A stretch of 64,000 nucleotides of DNA from the NCBI RefSeq assembly GCF_011382965.1, contig NZ_CP049934.1:1860001-1924000 (forward strand), given 5' to 3'. The notes below the pieces were generated by a model that did not search any database, was not told the DNA's origin, and saw only the letters and a program-made list of their open reading frames with translations. Position 1 is the first letter of the stretch; every line of letters begins with the position of its first letter. The translations under genes were made by a program, and so were the position numbers. This DNA comes from Leucobacter insecticola (GTDB lineage Bacteria > Actinomycetota > Actinomycetes > Actinomycetales > Microbacteriaceae). Shown here in pieces: positions 18,174-28,429 of this stretch.

Positions 18174-19748
18174 GTGGATGCTGAACTCGTTGACCTGCTG
18201 CGCGCAGAGCTGATCGCCGCCGACTATCGCACCGAATCAGTTGCTGCGCTTCTGGGCGACGCTGCCGAGGCCGCTCGGCAGCGCGGCGTGCTGGTCCCCG
18301 CTCGGCGAGTCCTCGCTGCGCGGGGGCTCTCGCCTCTCTCGGTCCTTACGCGCCTGTTCCTGCTCGGTGACCCGGTGGCGGCGAGCGTCCTTGACGAGGC
18401 GCTGCCGCTGCTGGGAAGCGCCGGGCTGGAACGGCTCGGGCTCGTCGCTCGGGATCCTGATCCGCAGTTTCTGCGCGCCGCACTCTCGCTGAACCCGGTC
18501 ACACTTGCGTCCGCGGGGGGATCCTCCGAGTGGTGGATCATCTCCGACCTCGACGATCAACTGCGTAACGCTCCGGCCCGCCCCGATCACGTCATGGGGG
18601 TGGGCGGCGCAACCCGCTCGCTGATCGCGCAGGCACCACCCGTTCGTGGCCCGGGCCCGGCGCTCGATCTTGGAACCGGCTGCGGGATCGTCGCGCTGCA
18701 CCTTGCGCGGGAGCTCGCGAAGGAGCCAGAGGTGCGGATCGTCGCCACCGACATTTCGGAGCGCGCGCTCACATTCGCCCGCGCGAATGCGCACCTGAAT
18801 GGCCTTGCGGATCGCATCGATTTCCGCATGGGCAGCCTGTTCGAGCCGGTTGCGGACGAACAGTTCGACCTGATCCTCTCGAATCCGCCGTTTGTGATTA
18901 CCCCGCGGCAGTCGGGTGTCGAACGCTATGAGTACCGCGACGGTGGCATGCGCGGCGACGACCTTATTGCGAGCGTGGTGCGGGCAGCGCCCGACTATCT
19001 TGCCGAGGGAGGCACGCTACTGTGCCTCGCGAACTGGGAGTGCCCGTGGGGCGTCGATGGACTCGAGCGTGTGCGCGATTGGATTTCGGGATCAGCGCAC
19101 CCCCTCGCCGCCTGGGTGATGGAGCGGGACCGTGTGGACCCCGTCAAATACGCGGAGACCTGGGCCCGTGACGGCGGTGCACGACCCGGATCGGATGACT
19201 TCGACGAGCTGATGACGCTGTGGCTCGACGACTTCGCGGCGCGCAACACGGCGGCGATCGGGCTCGGCTCGATCCGGATCGAGCGCTTGGACGCCGCGGC
19301 AGCTGCCCCTCACGGTGAGTCTGTCGTGCACACCGAGCGCGCAGGCGGGGCCTTTTCTGCCGCGGCGGGTATCGCGCTGCAGCGCAACTTCAGCGCCGCG
19401 ATCCTGACCACGCAGATGAGCGATGCGCAGATCCTCGACACGCACTGGCTGCTGGATTCCGCCGTGACCGAGGAGCGCGAGCATCGCCCGGGGGAGGAAT
19501 CACCGCGCGCGATCACTCTCACCACCGAGCGTGGCATCGCCCGCCGCGTCACCGCCGACACTCTGCTCGCCGCCGCCGTGGGCGCCTGCGACGGGGATCT
19601 CTCGCTGCGTCAGATCGCCGATGCCCTCGCGACCCTGCTCGAGGTCGACGCGGCGGCGGCTGCAGAAGCCCTCATCGGAGGCGTCCGCGAACTCGTGTGG
19701 ATGGGGATGCTTGCGCCTGCCGAAGCTCCCTCAGCCGCCTCCCGGTAG
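18174..19748 (+). CDS. Class I SAM-dependent methyltransferase (HemK-like NPPF motif)
   Basis: A 524-residue protein. An N-terminal helical region of about 140 residues precedes a Rossmann methyltransferase domain with SAM motif I LDLGTGCGIVALHLA (about 165-180), a motif II VATDISERAL and the catalytic-type motif NPPF (LILSNPPFVITPRQ). NPPF/NPPY methyltransferases modify glutamine or adenine amino groups. A further C-terminal region of about 150 residues follows; I do not recognise its function. The substrate is unknown. GTG 18174 is preferred over a TTG at 18147 because of the -10 box spacing. It is followed by hisD after about 9 bases. Confidence 0.8.
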   Translation: MDAELVDLLRAELIAADYRTESVAALLGDAAEAARQRGVLVPARRVLAARGLSPLSVLTRLFLLGDPVAASVLDEALPLLGSAGLERLGLVARDPDPQFLRAALSLNPVTLASAGGSSEWWIISDLDDQLRNAPARPDHVMGVGGATRSLIAQAPPVRGPGPALDLGTGCGIVALHLARELAKEPEVRIVATDISERALTFARANAHLNGLADRIDFRMGSLFEPVADEQFDLILSNPPFVITPRQSGVERYEYRDGGMRGDDLIASVVRAAPDYLAEGGTLLCLANWECPWGVDGLERVRDWISGSAHPLAAWVMERDRVDPVKYAETWARDGGARPGSDDFDELMTLWLDDFAARNTAAIGLGSIRIERLDAAAAAPHGESVVHTERAGGAFSAAAGIALQRNFSAAILTTQMSDAQILDTHWLLDSAVTEEREHRPGEESPRAITLTTERGIARRVTADTLLAAAVGACDGDLSLRQIADALATLLEVDAAAAAEALIGGVRELVWMGMLAPAEAPSAASR

Positions 19749-19751
19749 ACT
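19746..19751 (+). promoter_or_regulatory. -10 element TAGACT for a leaderless hisD transcript
   Basis: TAGACT overlaps the stop region of the methyltransferase gene and ends 6 bases before the hisD GTG at 19758. This places a transcription start on the start codon. Confidence 0.45.
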
Positions 19752-19757
19752 GGGCGG

Positions 19758-21076
19758 GTGATGCGATTGATCGACCTTAGAGGCCGCGACTACTCCCGCA
19801 GCGAGCTTCTCCGAATGGTGCCGCGCGCGGCCGTCAGTGCGGATATAGCTGTGGAGCGAGTGCGCCCGCTCGTTGCGGACGTCGCGGAACGCGGTGAGGT
19901 GGCGCTGCGTGAGCAGGCGCTGCAGTTCGACGGTGTTGAGGGCCATGCTCTTCGGGTGTCCACAGACGCGATTACCTCCTCGCTCGCGAACTGCCCGCCA
20001 GAGATCGAGGCCGCGCTTACCGAGCTCATCGCTCGGCTACGCAAGGGCTCAGCCGCCCAGGTGCCGGCTGAACAGATCACCAGGTTTTCAGACGGCGCCG
20101 AGATCCGTCAGCGCTGGCAGCCGGTCTCCCGGGTCGGGCTCTACGCCCCCGGTGGCAAAGCCGCCTACCCCTCGTCCGTCATCATGAACGCGGTCTCCGC
20201 GCAGACCGCCGGGGTGCCGAGCCTTGCGCTCGCCTCTCCCGCACAGTCAGACAATGGGGGCTGCCGCACCAGGCAGTGCTGTGGGCTGCGGCGCTGTGCG
20301 GGATAGACGAGGTATATGCGATCGGTGGCGCCGGGGCGATCGCCGCGTTCGCGTACGGCGTCCCCTCGATCGCTATGGAACCGGTCGATGTGGTGACCGG
20401 GCCGGGCAACGTGTTTGTGGCCGCGGCCAAACGGGTCGTGAACGGGATCGTGGGGATCGACTCGGAAGCGGGGACGACCGAGATTCTGGTGATCGCCGAT
20501 TCTTCTGCGGATCCGGCGCACGTCGCCGCAGATCTCATCAGCCAGGCCGAACATGATGAGGCAGCGGCTTCGGTGTTGGTGACCGACTCTGTTGACCTCG
20601 CCGGTGCCGTCGCGGAGGAGGTAGCGCTGCGCGCGCCACGCACGCAGCACGCCGATCGCGTGCGTGAGGCCCTCAGCGGCCAGCAGTCCGCGATGATCCT
20701 CGTCGATGACCTCGCTGCGGCCGCCCGCGTGAGTAACGCTTACGCCCCGGAGCACCTCGAGATCCAGACCGCAGAGACCGAAAAGGTGCTTGTGTCGATT
20801 ACGGACGCGGGTGCCATTTTCCTCGGTGCGCACACCCCGGTGAGTCTCGGGGACTACCTCGCTGGTTCAAACCACGTGTTGCCGACCGGCGGCACTGCCC
20901 GTTTTGCGTCCGGGCTCGGTGCGCACACGTTCCTGCGGCCGCAACAGATCATCCGCTACGACCGAGAGGCGCTTCGCGAGGTCTGGGCACCGTTGCTCGC
21001 GATCGCCGGATCGGAAGGGCTTCCCGCGCACGGTGAGGCAGTCTCGGTGCGCTTTGAGTCTGAAGGGACCTCCTAA
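19758..21076 (+). CDS. hisD: Histidinol dehydrogenase, one apparent frameshift
   Basis: About 439 residues after repair. HisD performs the last two oxidations of histidine synthesis, from L-histidinol to L-histidine, with NAD and zinc. Visible family segments: [15 protein letters not shown], the signature [34 protein letters not shown], and the His-rich C-terminal region YAPEHLEI and [10 protein letters not shown]. The frame breaks at the G run 20256-20260: after DNGG the protein should read LP and then an [14 protein letters not shown] sequence, and adding one G restores this. GTG 19758 or ATG 19761 starts the protein. The stop overlaps the nrdR ATG (TAATG). I do not see other his genes nearby. 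Confidence 0.92.
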
Positions 21077-21573
21077 TGCACTGCCCCTTCTGCCGTCACC
21101 CCGACAGTCGCGTGATTGATTCGCGCACCGCTGACGACGGACTCTCGATTCGTCGCCGTCGACAGTGTCCGGAATGCGGCCGTAGATTCACCACGACGGA
21201 AACCGCGAGCCTGACGGTGATTAAGCGCTCGGGCGTTGTCGAGCCCTTTAGCCGCGAGAAAGTCATGAGCGGCGTCCGCAAGGCGTGCCAGGGGCGCCCC
21301 GTTACCGACGCCGATCTCGCGGTGCTCGCGCAGCAAGTGGAGGAGTCCCTGCGATCGAGCGGGATCGCGCAGTTTGATACGAACGAGATCGGTCTCGCGA
21401 TCCTGCCGCATCTGCGAGAGCTAGATGAGGTCGCGTACCTCAGATTTGCGAGCGTGTACCAGGCCTTCAACTCGCTCACAGATTTTGAGGTAGCGATCTC
21501 GGAGCTGCGTGCGCACCCGCGCACGGGATCCCATCCAGCTCAATCCGGTTCTGTGTCAGACTACGAGGAGTAA
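21076..21573 (+). CDS. nrdR: Transcriptional repressor NrdR
   Basis: A 165-residue protein. An N-terminal zinc ribbon ([17 protein letters not shown], then [14 protein letters not shown]) is followed by an ATP-cone domain (about residues 45-135: [20 protein letters not shown]). NrdR senses nucleotides through the ATP cone and represses ribonucleotide reductase genes (family knowledge). Length and motifs are complete. Its start overlaps the hisD stop by one base (TAATG), so it is cotranscribed with hisD; pyrD follows 6 bases later, with AGGAG near 21565 inside this gene. Confidence 0.94.
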   Translation: MHCPFCRHPDSRVIDSRTADDGLSIRRRRQCPECGRRFTTTETASLTVIKRSGVVEPFSREKVMSGVRKACQGRPVTDADLAVLAQQVEESLRSSGIAQFDTNEIGLAILPHLRELDEVAYLRFASVYQAFNSLTDFEVAISELRAHPRTGSHPAQSGSVSDYEE

Positions 21574-21579
21574 CTCGGA

Positions 21580-22626
21580 ATGCGTCTCTACCCGCTGCTT
21601 TTTCGTGTCGTTTTCAAGGGGATGGATCCCGAAAGAGCGCATCATCTCGCGTTTCGGGTGATCCAGGCCACTCCGCTGCTTGGCGGCGTGCTTCGGAGGG
21701 CCTGCGCCCCGGATCCCTCGCTGCGTGTGGAGACCCTTGGGCTCACCTTCCCCAGTCCTTTTGGGCTCGCCGCCGGTTTCGACAAGAACGCCACCGCGAT
21801 CGCGGGCCTGGGCGCCATCGGTTTCGGCCATGTCGAGGTCGGTACGCTCACGCGACACGCGCAACCCGGCAACCCGAAGCCGCGGATGTTTCGCCTCATC
21901 GGCGATCGCGGCCTCGTGAACCGTATGGGATTCAACAACGGCGGATCCGCCGCCGCGCTGCCGCGTATTGAGAAGGCGCGGCTCTCTCGTCACCGACCGG
22001 TGATCGGGGTAAACATCGGCAAGAGCCGCGTCACCGAGGTTGAGGATGCGACACAAGACTATGTCTGGAGCGCGGAGCGCCTTGCGCCGATCGCGGATTA
22101 CCTCGCGGTCAACGTCAGTTCCCCCAACACGCCCGGGCTGCGCGGGCTGCAAGAGCTCGAGACGCTTGAGCCCCTGCTGGCCGCCGTGCGCGATGCGGCC
22201 GCGGGGACCCCGCTGCTCGTGAAAATCGCCCCCGACATGGAAGACGAGCAGATCGACGGGATCGTGGCATTGGCGGTGCGACTCGGACTCGATGGGATCA
22301 TCGCCAACAACACGACCGTGTCACGCGAGGGTCTCACCGCCACCGAGGCCGAAATCGAACGCATTGGGGCCGGTGGGCTCTCGGGGGAGCCGCTTCGCGA
22401 ACGATCCCTCGCCGTGCTGAAGCGTGTCGCGCAGTCCGCCCCCGAAGGATTCTGCATCATCTCTGTGGGCGGTGTCTCAAGCGCGGAGCATGTGCTTGAG
22501 CGGTTGAGCGCGGGCGCGACACTCGTGCAGGGATACACCGCGTTTATCTACGAGGGGCCGCTGTGGGCCAGGCGGATCAACCGGGAGCTGCGTCGCTCCG
22601 GTTGGCGTCAGGCGAGGGCTATTTAG
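21580..22626 (+). CDS. pyrD: Dihydroorotate dehydrogenase (quinone), class 2
   Basis: A 348-residue membrane-associated flavoenzyme that oxidises dihydroorotate to orotate with menaquinone. Motifs of the class 2 family: an N-terminal amphipathic helix region, GLAAGFDKNATAI, the segment PGNPKPRMFRL, NRMGFNNGG, catalytic-serine region VNVSSPNTPGLRGLQ, and the FMN phosphate-binding IISVGGVSSAEHVLERL. ATG 21580 follows an AGGAG at about 21565-21570. The 3' end overlaps the convergent DUF3043 gene by 8 bases. Confidence 0.95.
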   Translation: MRLYPLLFRVVFKGMDPERAHHLAFRVIQATPLLGGVLRRACAPDPSLRVETLGLTFPSPFGLAAGFDKNATAIAGLGAIGFGHVEVGTLTRHAQPGNPKPRMFRLIGDRGLVNRMGFNNGGSAAALPRIEKARLSRHRPVIGVNIGKSRVTEVEDATQDYVWSAERLAPIADYLAVNVSSPNTPGLRGLQELETLEPLLAAVRDAAAGTPLLVKIAPDMEDEQIDGIVALAVRLGLDGIIANNTTVSREGLTATEAEIERIGAGGLSGEPLRERSLAVLKRVAQSAPEGFCIISVGGVSSAEHVLERLSAGATLVQGYTAFIYEGPLWARRINRELRRSGWRQARAI

Positions 22627-23191
22627 GAAAATTTCCGCGCTTCGTCTGCGGCTTCGGCATGCGCAGCGGACGGAACTGGAATGCGCGCATTGCTGCGTAC
22701 CAGCGGAATCCGGGCTGCACCTTGTCTTCGCCGAACTTGTTGCCGAGGATCTTCTTCATGCGCACTCCAAGGAAGAACGCGTCGAGGACCGCAAGGAGTA
22801 CGAAAGCCCAGATCACTCCGAGGCTGATGACCTGAATAATGCCGGGGATAAACGTCATGACGAGCACCACGAGCATCATTGGAATGAGCATTTCCCCGAT
22901 ATTCCAGCGGGCATCTACATAGTCGCGAACGAAGCGCCGCTGCGGCCCCTTGTCGCGGGGGGTGAGGTAGCGCTCATCGCCCTCCATCATGCCGAGACGC
23001 GCGCGCTCGCGGGCGGTGGCCTGCTGTCTGCGCTGCTCCTTGATCGCGGCTTTGTCTCTCGAACCGACGATCGGGCGGGCGTTCATGGCTTCAGCCTGTT
23101 TGCGGGAGGGGGTGGGGCGACCCTTGCCGGAGAGGACCGGGGAACTCCCTTCGCTCATCTGCACAGTCTCTTGAGCGCCCTTCTTTGCCAC
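22619..23191 (-). CDS. DUF3043 membrane protein
   Basis: A 190-residue protein matching the actinobacterial DUF3043 family. The N-terminal half is basic and hydrophilic (SGKGRPTPSRKQAEAMNARP; RERARLGMMEGDERYLTPRD). Two adjacent transmembrane helices follow (about 105-145), then a basic C-terminal tail with RPLRMPKPQTKRG. The function is unknown. A TATTCT -10-like hexamer lies about 75 bases upstream on this strand. It is convergent with pyrD (8-bp overlap) and divergent from erpA. Confidence 0.82.
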   Translation of the reverse strand: MAKKGAQETVQMSEGSSPVLSGKGRPTPSRKQAEAMNARPIVGSRDKAAIKEQRRQQATARERARLGMMEGDERYLTPRDKGPQRRFVRDYVDARWNIGEMLIPMMLVVLVMTFIPGIIQVISLGVIWAFVLLAVLDAFFLGVRMKKILGNKFGEDKVQPGFRWYAAMRAFQFRPLRMPKPQTKRGNFPK

Positions 23192-23348
23192 GGCTGATCC
23201 CTTTCAGTCTTCGCGTTTCGCGCGATACGTGCACGCCAACGACGTGTTGGCCAACTCCCAGAATACAGTGCTCAAATGCGGCAGTGCCCCGGATCACGTC
23301 GGGCTGTAGACTGTATCGCAAATATCACACGTTGAATGAGGAGTAGTC

Positions 23349-23708
23349 ATGGGCGCCGCGACAACTGAGCTAAAGACCGAGGGTCACGGTGTGAAATTGA
23401 GTGACGCCGCGCGCGACAAAGTGCGTAGCTTGCTTTCGCAGGAGGGTCGCGACGATCTGCGACTTCGAATCGCCGTTCAGCCGGGCGGCTGCTCGGGACT
23501 GATCTATCAGTTGTTCTTTGATGAACGGGAACTTGAGAACGATGCGGTCGTCAGCTTTGACGGTGTTGAGGTCGCGGTCGATGCGATGAGCATTCCCTAC
23601 CTCAACGGCGCGACAATTGACTTCGAAGACACCATTCAGAAGCAGGGATTCACGATCGACAATCCCAATGCGCAGGGAAGTTGCGCCTGCGGTGACAGCT
23701 TCGCCTAA
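23349..23708 (+). CDS. erpA: Iron-sulfur cluster carrier/insertion protein (ErpA/IscA type)
   Basis: A 119-residue A-type carrier with the three conserved cysteines: Cys in PGGCSGLIYQ and the pair in GSCACGDSF at the C-terminus. These proteins accept Fe-S clusters from the suf machinery (encoded at 50-54 kb here) and deliver them to apoproteins. It lies directly upstream of the cytochrome oxidase genes. ATG 23349 follows a GAGGAG Shine-Dalgarno sequence. A TAGACT hexamer at about 23307 is a possible -10. Confidence 0.92.
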   Translation: MGAATTELKTEGHGVKLSDAARDKVRSLLSQEGRDDLRLRIAVQPGGCSGLIYQLFFDERELENDAVVSFDGVEVAVDAMSIPYLNGATIDFEDTIQKQGFTIDNPNAQGSCACGDSFA

Positions 23709-23845
23709 CCGGTTTGGCGCGACACGAGTGTGAATAACTCCCGGCGTGTGTACGGGGAACGCTCAGGTTCGCGCTAAGCTTACTGAGGAGACATAAGTTT
23801 CAGGCGCACGTCGCGTGTGCGAGAAGACAATTCGAAAGGTATGCG

Positions 23846-24712
23846 GTGCGTTCCAATCGTCGAATGAAATGGGTCGCGGCCCCAGTGGTGCTGTCAGCAG
23901 CGCTGGCGCTTGCTGGTTGCACCCCGGAGCAGGAGCGGGGCTTCCTCCCCGCGGGTTCTGACGGGGCTACGAACCACACGGACGGCCTCACCGGTCTGTG
24001 GGTGACATCGTGGATCGTGTTGCTTGTTGTGGGTGTGATTACGTGGAGCCTCATTATTTGGGCCACGATCGCGTACCGCCGCCGTAAGGGTCAGACTGGC
24101 CTGCCGGTGCAGCTGCGATACAACATGCCAATCGAGACGTTCTTCACGGTCGTCCCGGTCATCTTGGTGCTGGGCTTCTTCGCTTTCACCGCGCAGGAGC
24201 AGAGCAAGATTGAAACCCGCTACGACTCTCCCGAGAACATCGTCGAGGTGTTTGGTAAGCGTTGGGCCTGGGACTTCAACTACGTGAATGAAGATGTTTA
24301 CTTCCAGGGCGTTCAGGTGCAGACCAACGACGACGGGTCCGCCAAAGAAGAGACGATGCCGGTGCTCTACCTGCCGGTGAACAAGACAACCGAGATCAGG
24401 CTTGAGACCCGCGACGTCATTCACTCGTTCTGGGTGGTCGAGTTCCTCTACAAGAAGGACATGATCCCGGGACAGACGAACTACATGAGCTTCACACCAA
24501 CGAAGACCGGCACCTTCATGGGCAAGTGTGCTGAGCTCTGCGGTGAGTATCACTCAATGATGCTCTTCGAGGTCCGTGTCGTCGAGCAGGATGAATACGA
24601 CGCCTACGTCAAGTCGCTGAGGGACGCCGGCAACACCGGCCAGGTATCGGCAGACTTCAACCCGAATCAGGAGCTTTTCTTCGGAGACGAAGCTAAGGCT
24701 CAGAACGACTAA
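23846..24712 (+). CDS. ctaC: Cytochrome c oxidase subunit II (lipoprotein)
   Basis: A 288-residue CuA subunit of the aa3 oxidase. The N-terminus has a lipoprotein signal with lipobox LALAGC, two transmembrane helices (about 50-72 and 95-115), then an extracytoplasmic cupredoxin domain. CuA ligands are visible: His in DVIHSFWV and the [13 protein letters not shown] cluster (two Cys, Glu, His, Met). GTG 23846 is preceded by GAAAGG. The stop overlaps the ctaD ATG (TAATG). Confidence 0.95.
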   Translation: MRSNRRMKWVAAPVVLSAALALAGCTPEQERGFLPAGSDGATNHTDGLTGLWVTSWIVLLVVGVITWSLIIWATIAYRRRKGQTGLPVQLRYNMPIETFFTVVPVILVLGFFAFTAQEQSKIETRYDSPENIVEVFGKRWAWDFNYVNEDVYFQGVQVQTNDDGSAKEETMPVLYLPVNKTTEIRLETRDVIHSFWVVEFLYKKDMIPGQTNYMSFTPTKTGTFMGKCAELCGEYHSMMLFEVRVVEQDEYDAYVKSLRDAGNTGQVSADFNPNQELFFGDEAKAQND

Positions 24713-26367
24713 TGAGGGATAGCAGAAACATGAAGAAGGGCAATGTCATTGTCTCGTGGCTAACGTCCACGGACCACAAGGTGATCGGATACATGTATCT
24801 GATCAGCTCCTTCGTGTGGTTCCTGGTTGGCGGCCTGATGGCTCTCCTCATCCGCGCGCAGCTGTTTGCGCCCGGCCTGGAGGTCGTCGCGACGAAGGAA
24901 CAGTACAACCAGCTGTTCACCATGCACGGCACGATCATGCTGCTGATGTTTGCAACACCGCTCTTCGCGGGATTCGCAAACGTCATGATGCCGCTACAGA
25001 TCGGCGCCCCCGACGTCGCGTTCCCCAGGCTCAACGCGCTTGCGTTCTGGCTGTTCACTTTCGGGTCGCTCATCGCCGTTGGTGGATTCCTGACGCCGCA
25101 GGGCGCCGCGTCCTTCGGCTGGTTCGCGTATGCGCCGCTCTCTGAGCTGACCTACTCGCCGGGTGACGGCGGAAACCTGTGGGTATTGGGTCTCGGTATT
25201 GGCGGCTTCGGCACCATCATGGGTGGCGTGAACTTCATCACGACCATCGTGACGATGCGCGCTCCGGGCATGACCATGTGGCGTATGTCCGTGTTCACCT
25301 GGAACACGATGATCACCTCGATCCTGATCCTGCTGATCTTCCCCGTGCTGGCAGCGGCCTTCTTTGGCCTCGCAGCTGATCGCATCTTCGGTGCTCAGAT
25401 CTTTAGCGGTGAGGGCGGAGCGATTCTCTGGCAGCACCTCTTCTGGTTCTTCGGCCACCCCGAGGTGTACGTCATCGCGCTGCCGTTCTTCGGCATTGTC
25501 TCCGAGATCTTCCCGGTGTTCAGCCGCAAGCCGATCTTTGGCTACAAGACGCTCATCTACGCAACGATCTCGATTGCTGCGCTGTCGATGACCGTGTGGG
25601 CGCACCACATGTACGTGACCGGTTCGGTGCTGCTGCCGTTCTTTGCCCTGATGACGATGCTGATCGCGGTTCCGACCGGCGTGAAGATCTTCAACTGGCT
25701 CGGCACCATGTGGCGCGGATCGATCACTTTCGAGACGCCCATGCTGTGGGCGCTCGGCTTCCTCGTATCCTTCGTGTTCGGCGGACTCACCGGTGTCATC
25801 CTGGCTTCGCCCGCGCTTGACTTCCACCTTTCCGACACCTACTTCGTGGTTGCCCACTTCCACTACGTGATCTTCGGAACCGTCGTCTTCGCGATGTTCG
25901 CTGGGTTCTACTTCTGGTGGCCCAAGTGGACCGGCAAGATGCTGAACGAACGACTCGGCAAGATTCACTTCTGGGTCCTGTTCATCGGCTTCCACATGAC
26001 CTTCCTCGTCCAGCACTGGCTTGGAGTCATGGCTATGCCGCGTCGGTACTACACCTACCTGCCCGCAGACGGCGTTACCTGGGGCAACCAGCTCTCGACC
26101 GTCGGCGCCATGGTGCTGGGCGTCTCGATGATCCCGTTCCTCCTGAACGTGTACATCACCGCACGCCGCGCACCCAAGGTGACCGTCGATGACCCGTGGG
26201 GTTACGGACGTTCGCTCGAGTGGGCAACCTCGTGCCCGCCGCCGCGTCACAACTTCACCTCGATCCCGCGTATTCGTTCCGAGTCGCCTGCATTCGATCT
26301 GAACCACCCCGAAGTCAGTGGCGTGGAGCAGCCGAAGCCTGCGCCGGCGCTCGCTGAGAAGAAGTAA
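24712..26367 (+). CDS. ctaD: Cytochrome c oxidase subunit I
   Basis: A 551-residue, 12-helix haem-copper oxidase subunit. The N-terminus carries [15 protein letters not shown]; haem a ligand His is in [11 protein letters not shown]; the CuB site has [14 protein letters not shown] and HHMYVTG; the haem pair is in [11 protein letters not shown]. Proton-channel residues of the K type are in the same helices. It reduces oxygen to water and pumps protons. ATG 24730 (starting [10 protein letters not shown]) is an equally plausible start; 24712 overlaps the ctaC stop. Confidence 0.96.
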   Translation: MRDSRNMKKGNVIVSWLTSTDHKVIGYMYLISSFVWFLVGGLMALLIRAQLFAPGLEVVATKEQYNQLFTMHGTIMLLMFATPLFAGFANVMMPLQIGAPDVAFPRLNALAFWLFTFGSLIAVGGFLTPQGAASFGWFAYAPLSELTYSPGDGGNLWVLGLGIGGFGTIMGGVNFITTIVTMRAPGMTMWRMSVFTWNTMITSILILLIFPVLAAAFFGLAADRIFGAQIFSGEGGAILWQHLFWFFGHPEVYVIALPFFGIVSEIFPVFSRKPIFGYKTLIYATISIAALSMTVWAHHMYVTGSVLLPFFALMTMLIAVPTGVKIFNWLGTMWRGSITFETPMLWALGFLVSFVFGGLTGVILASPALDFHLSDTYFVVAHFHYVIFGTVVFAMFAGFYFWWPKWTGKMLNERLGKIHFWVLFIGFHMTFLVQHWLGVMAMPRRYYTYLPADGVTWGNQLSTVGAMVLGVSMIPFLLNVYITARRAPKVTVDDPWGYGRSLEWATSCPPPRHNFTSIPRIRSESPAFDLNHPEVSGVEQPKPAPALAEKK

Positions 26368-26386
26368 CGGGCAGGAGAAGCTAAAG

Positions 26387-26809
26387 ATGAAATCAAACAT
26401 CGTTATCTTTTGGATATTGACCGCATACTTTGTGGTGATCTCCACCGTATATACGCTCTGGAACATTGCGCTGCATGACCGAATTGAGTGGGCCGGATCC
26501 ATCACGATCCTCCTCTCGGCTGGTCTGACGGGCTTTATTGCTTCGTATCTAGCTCTCACCAAGAAGAAGCAGGGGGGTGTCCTCGTTGAGGACATCGAGA
26601 CTGCTGACATCGACGACGGGGATCCGGAGCTGGGCGAGTTCAGCCCGTGGAGCTGGTGGCCCTTGTTCCTCGGCTTCGCTATCGCGGTCGTCGTCCTGGG
26701 CCTCTGCATCGGTTTCAACTTCTGGTTGTCCTTCCTCGGACTGCCGCTGGTGATCGTTGCGGTCGTCGGCTGGATTTACGAGTACTACCGCGGCAACTTC
26801 GCCCGCTAG
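26387..26809 (+). CDS. ctaF: Cytochrome c oxidase subunit IV, actinobacterial type
   Basis: A 140-residue protein with two transmembrane helices near the N-terminus (about 5-27 and 35-57) and two near the C-terminus (about 88-110 and 112-132), joined by an acidic loop (VEDIETADIDDGDPELGE). This is the CtaF subunit of actinobacterial oxidase supercomplexes. ATG 26387 follows AGGAG at 26373-26377. It completes the ctaCDF operon. Confidence 0.9.
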   Translation: MKSNIVIFWILTAYFVVISTVYTLWNIALHDRIEWAGSITILLSAGLTGFIASYLALTKKKQGGVLVEDIETADIDDGDPELGEFSPWSWWPLFLGFAIAVVVLGLCIGFNFWLSFLGLPLVIVAVVGWIYEYYRGNFAR

Positions 26810-26821
26810 GAATCCATACTC

Positions 26822-27265
26822 GTGAGCATCACGATCAGGCGTGGCCAGAGTGAAGACGCTTCGGCGCTCTTCACTCTGGCCCGCCAGTATCAGACGGGGC
26901 GTGAGCCCATAGGACGCGATGAGTTCCTTGTCGCGCTTGACAACATTCTGCGTCGCCGCGACCAAGAGGCCAACGTTTTGTTTGTCGCCGAAAACGACGG
27001 CAAGGTTGTGGGCTATTCGTTGTTGACGGTTTCACGTCTCCTGCACGCACCCGGACTGACGGCTCACCTGCAAGAGATTGTGGTTGATGAGGCGAGCCGG
27101 GGGGCAAACGTCGGCGACAGGTTGATGCAGGCTAATGAGCATTACTGCATGGGCCGCGGGGTGCGCCAGCTTTCGGCGTCGACCTCTCGCATTGGCTCGT
27201 TCTACAACCATCGTGGCTTCGAAGCCATGGGGGAGCACTACCGCAAGCTCCTTGACCTGAGTTGA
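26822..27265 (+). CDS. GNAT family N-acetyltransferase
   Basis: A 147-residue acetyltransferase. The N-terminal ITIRRGQSEDASALFTLARQ and motif A region EIVVDEASRGANVGDRLMQ are typical, with a C-terminal aromatic segment SFYNHRGFEAMGEHYRK. The Gly-rich acetyl-CoA loop reads SRGANVGDRL, slightly different from the usual RxxGxG. The substrate is unknown. It starts 12 bases after ctaF, and its stop overlaps the TTG start of the next gene (TTGA). Confidence 0.82.
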   Translation: MSITIRRGQSEDASALFTLARQYQTGREPIGRDEFLVALDNILRRRDQEANVLFVAENDGKVVGYSLLTVSRLLHAPGLTAHLQEIVVDEASRGANVGDRLMQANEHYCMGRGVRQLSASTSRIGSFYNHRGFEAMGEHYRKLLDLS

Positions 27266-27732
27266 CCGCGGCCGAGTCGGGTCCTCCGCAGCGTCGTCCG
27301 CGTCGTAAGCCCGGCGAGAATCGTGAGCTTCTGATTGAGGCCGGGATACACGAGTTTGGGCGCGTGGGCTATCACGGCGCTTCCACCAGCGCGATCGCGA
27401 GGATTGCGGGCGTCCCGCAGCCTCATGTTTACGCGAGCTTCCACACGAAGCAGGACCTCTTTCTCGCGTGCTGTGAGCGTGCGATCACGCGTCTCACTCC
27501 AGGGAGTCAGCCTCTCGAAGGTTTCGTTCCAGGGGATCCCACCGCAAAGGATCTCGAAGCGTGCTCTCGGATGATCTTCCAGGGGGTCGCAGCACTGAAC
27601 CTTCCGGAGCTCCGTGCAGGTCTGCTGCCAGTGTTCCGCGGGTTCGAGGAAGAAGACGGGCAAGAGCGTGTGTCTTCAGCGATCCACCTCGGTGCCTGGT
27701 CCTTGCTGCGCGGCGCAGACAACCGTTATTGA
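27262..27732 (+). CDS. TetR-family regulator with a short C-terminal domain
   Basis: A 156-residue protein. The N-terminal helix-turn-helix domain is clear (about 18-65: LLIEAGIHEFGRVGYHGAST, then AIARIAGVPQPHVYASFHTK). The ligand-binding domain is shorter than the usual 120-140 residues and ends at GAWSLLRGADNRY, so the protein may be truncated. The start is a TTG overlapping the stop of the GNAT gene (TTGA). It lies next to a decayed alcohol dehydrogenase gene, which suggests that an accessory insertion here has partly degraded. Confidence 0.72.
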   Translation: MTAAESGPPQRRPRRKPGENRELLIEAGIHEFGRVGYHGASTSAIARIAGVPQPHVYASFHTKQDLFLACCERAITRLTPGSQPLEGFVPGDPTAKDLEACSRMIFQGVAALNLPELRAGLLPVFRGFEEEDGQERVSSAIHLGAWSLLRGADNRY

Positions 27733-27768
27733 ACCTGGATGTCGTCGCGGTCTGTTTCTAGGCCAAGG

Positions 27769-28407
27769 TCACGACCGCACGCACACGAAGACTGCCCTTA
27801 TTGAGTTTGCCGTCAGGCTGCCGCCGGCCGCGCCGATCACTCCGTATGCCCCGCCTGGACGCACCCCCGCGACACCGGTGTTGATCGTCGCGTCAAGTCC
27901 CACGAAATCGAGGATCGCGTCTGCGCCACGGCCTGCTGTCATGTCGCGAATGACTCCGAGCGTGTGTTCATCCACGCCGGCGATCGCCTCATGCGCGCCG
28001 AGCTGCAGCGCGAGCTTCCTTCTCTCTGTAAGCATATCGACAGCCACGATCCGCGCGGGGGTGAGCACTCGAAGAAACTGGATCGCAAACGAACCTAGAC
28101 CACCTGTTCCGAACACGAACGCCGTCGAATCCGCTCCGAGCAAACCACGCACCCGATTCACCCCGTGGAACGCAGTGGCTCCCGCATCCGTCATCGGGGC
28201 CGCGGTCACCGGGTCGAGGCCGTTGAGCCGAAGAATGTCTCTGGTGTTTGTGACGAGCACGTAGTCAGCGATGCCACCGTCCGCCCCGTACCCTCGACCG
28301 GCAAGCGCCTCGGTGCAGTTGTTGCTCTCTCGCCCACACACTAGACGCAGACACGTGCCGAGCGTGAGCATTGACGAATGTCTCCCTTCCCAACGAGCGT
28401 CTCCCAT
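27769..28407 (-). pseudogene. Remnant of a zinc-type NAD(P)-dependent alcohol dehydrogenase
   Basis: The frame encodes only the middle of a medium-chain dehydrogenase: the structural-zinc lobe end (CGRESNNCTEA), GYGADGGIADYVLV, and the Rossmann domain (FVFGTGGLGSFAIQFLRVL, AVDMLTERRKLALQLGAHE). The N-terminal catalytic-zinc lobe (about 90 residues) and the C-terminal part (about 90 residues) are missing. The protein cannot be active as it stands. About 20 N-terminal codons are probably not part of the original gene. It is a decayed remnant next to the TetR gene. Confidence 0.75.
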
Positions 28408-28429
28408 AACCGCGTAAGAGTCAATGCGG

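Noticed and set aside
24994..26718. 574-codon open frame on the minus strand across ctaD
   Set aside because: Composition is His/Arg/Glu-rich and patternless, and it is antisense to a complete, highly conserved oxidase gene.
27614..28264. 216-codon plus-strand frame over the dehydrogenase remnant
   Set aside because: It is antisense to sequence that clearly encodes a dehydrogenase Rossmann domain.
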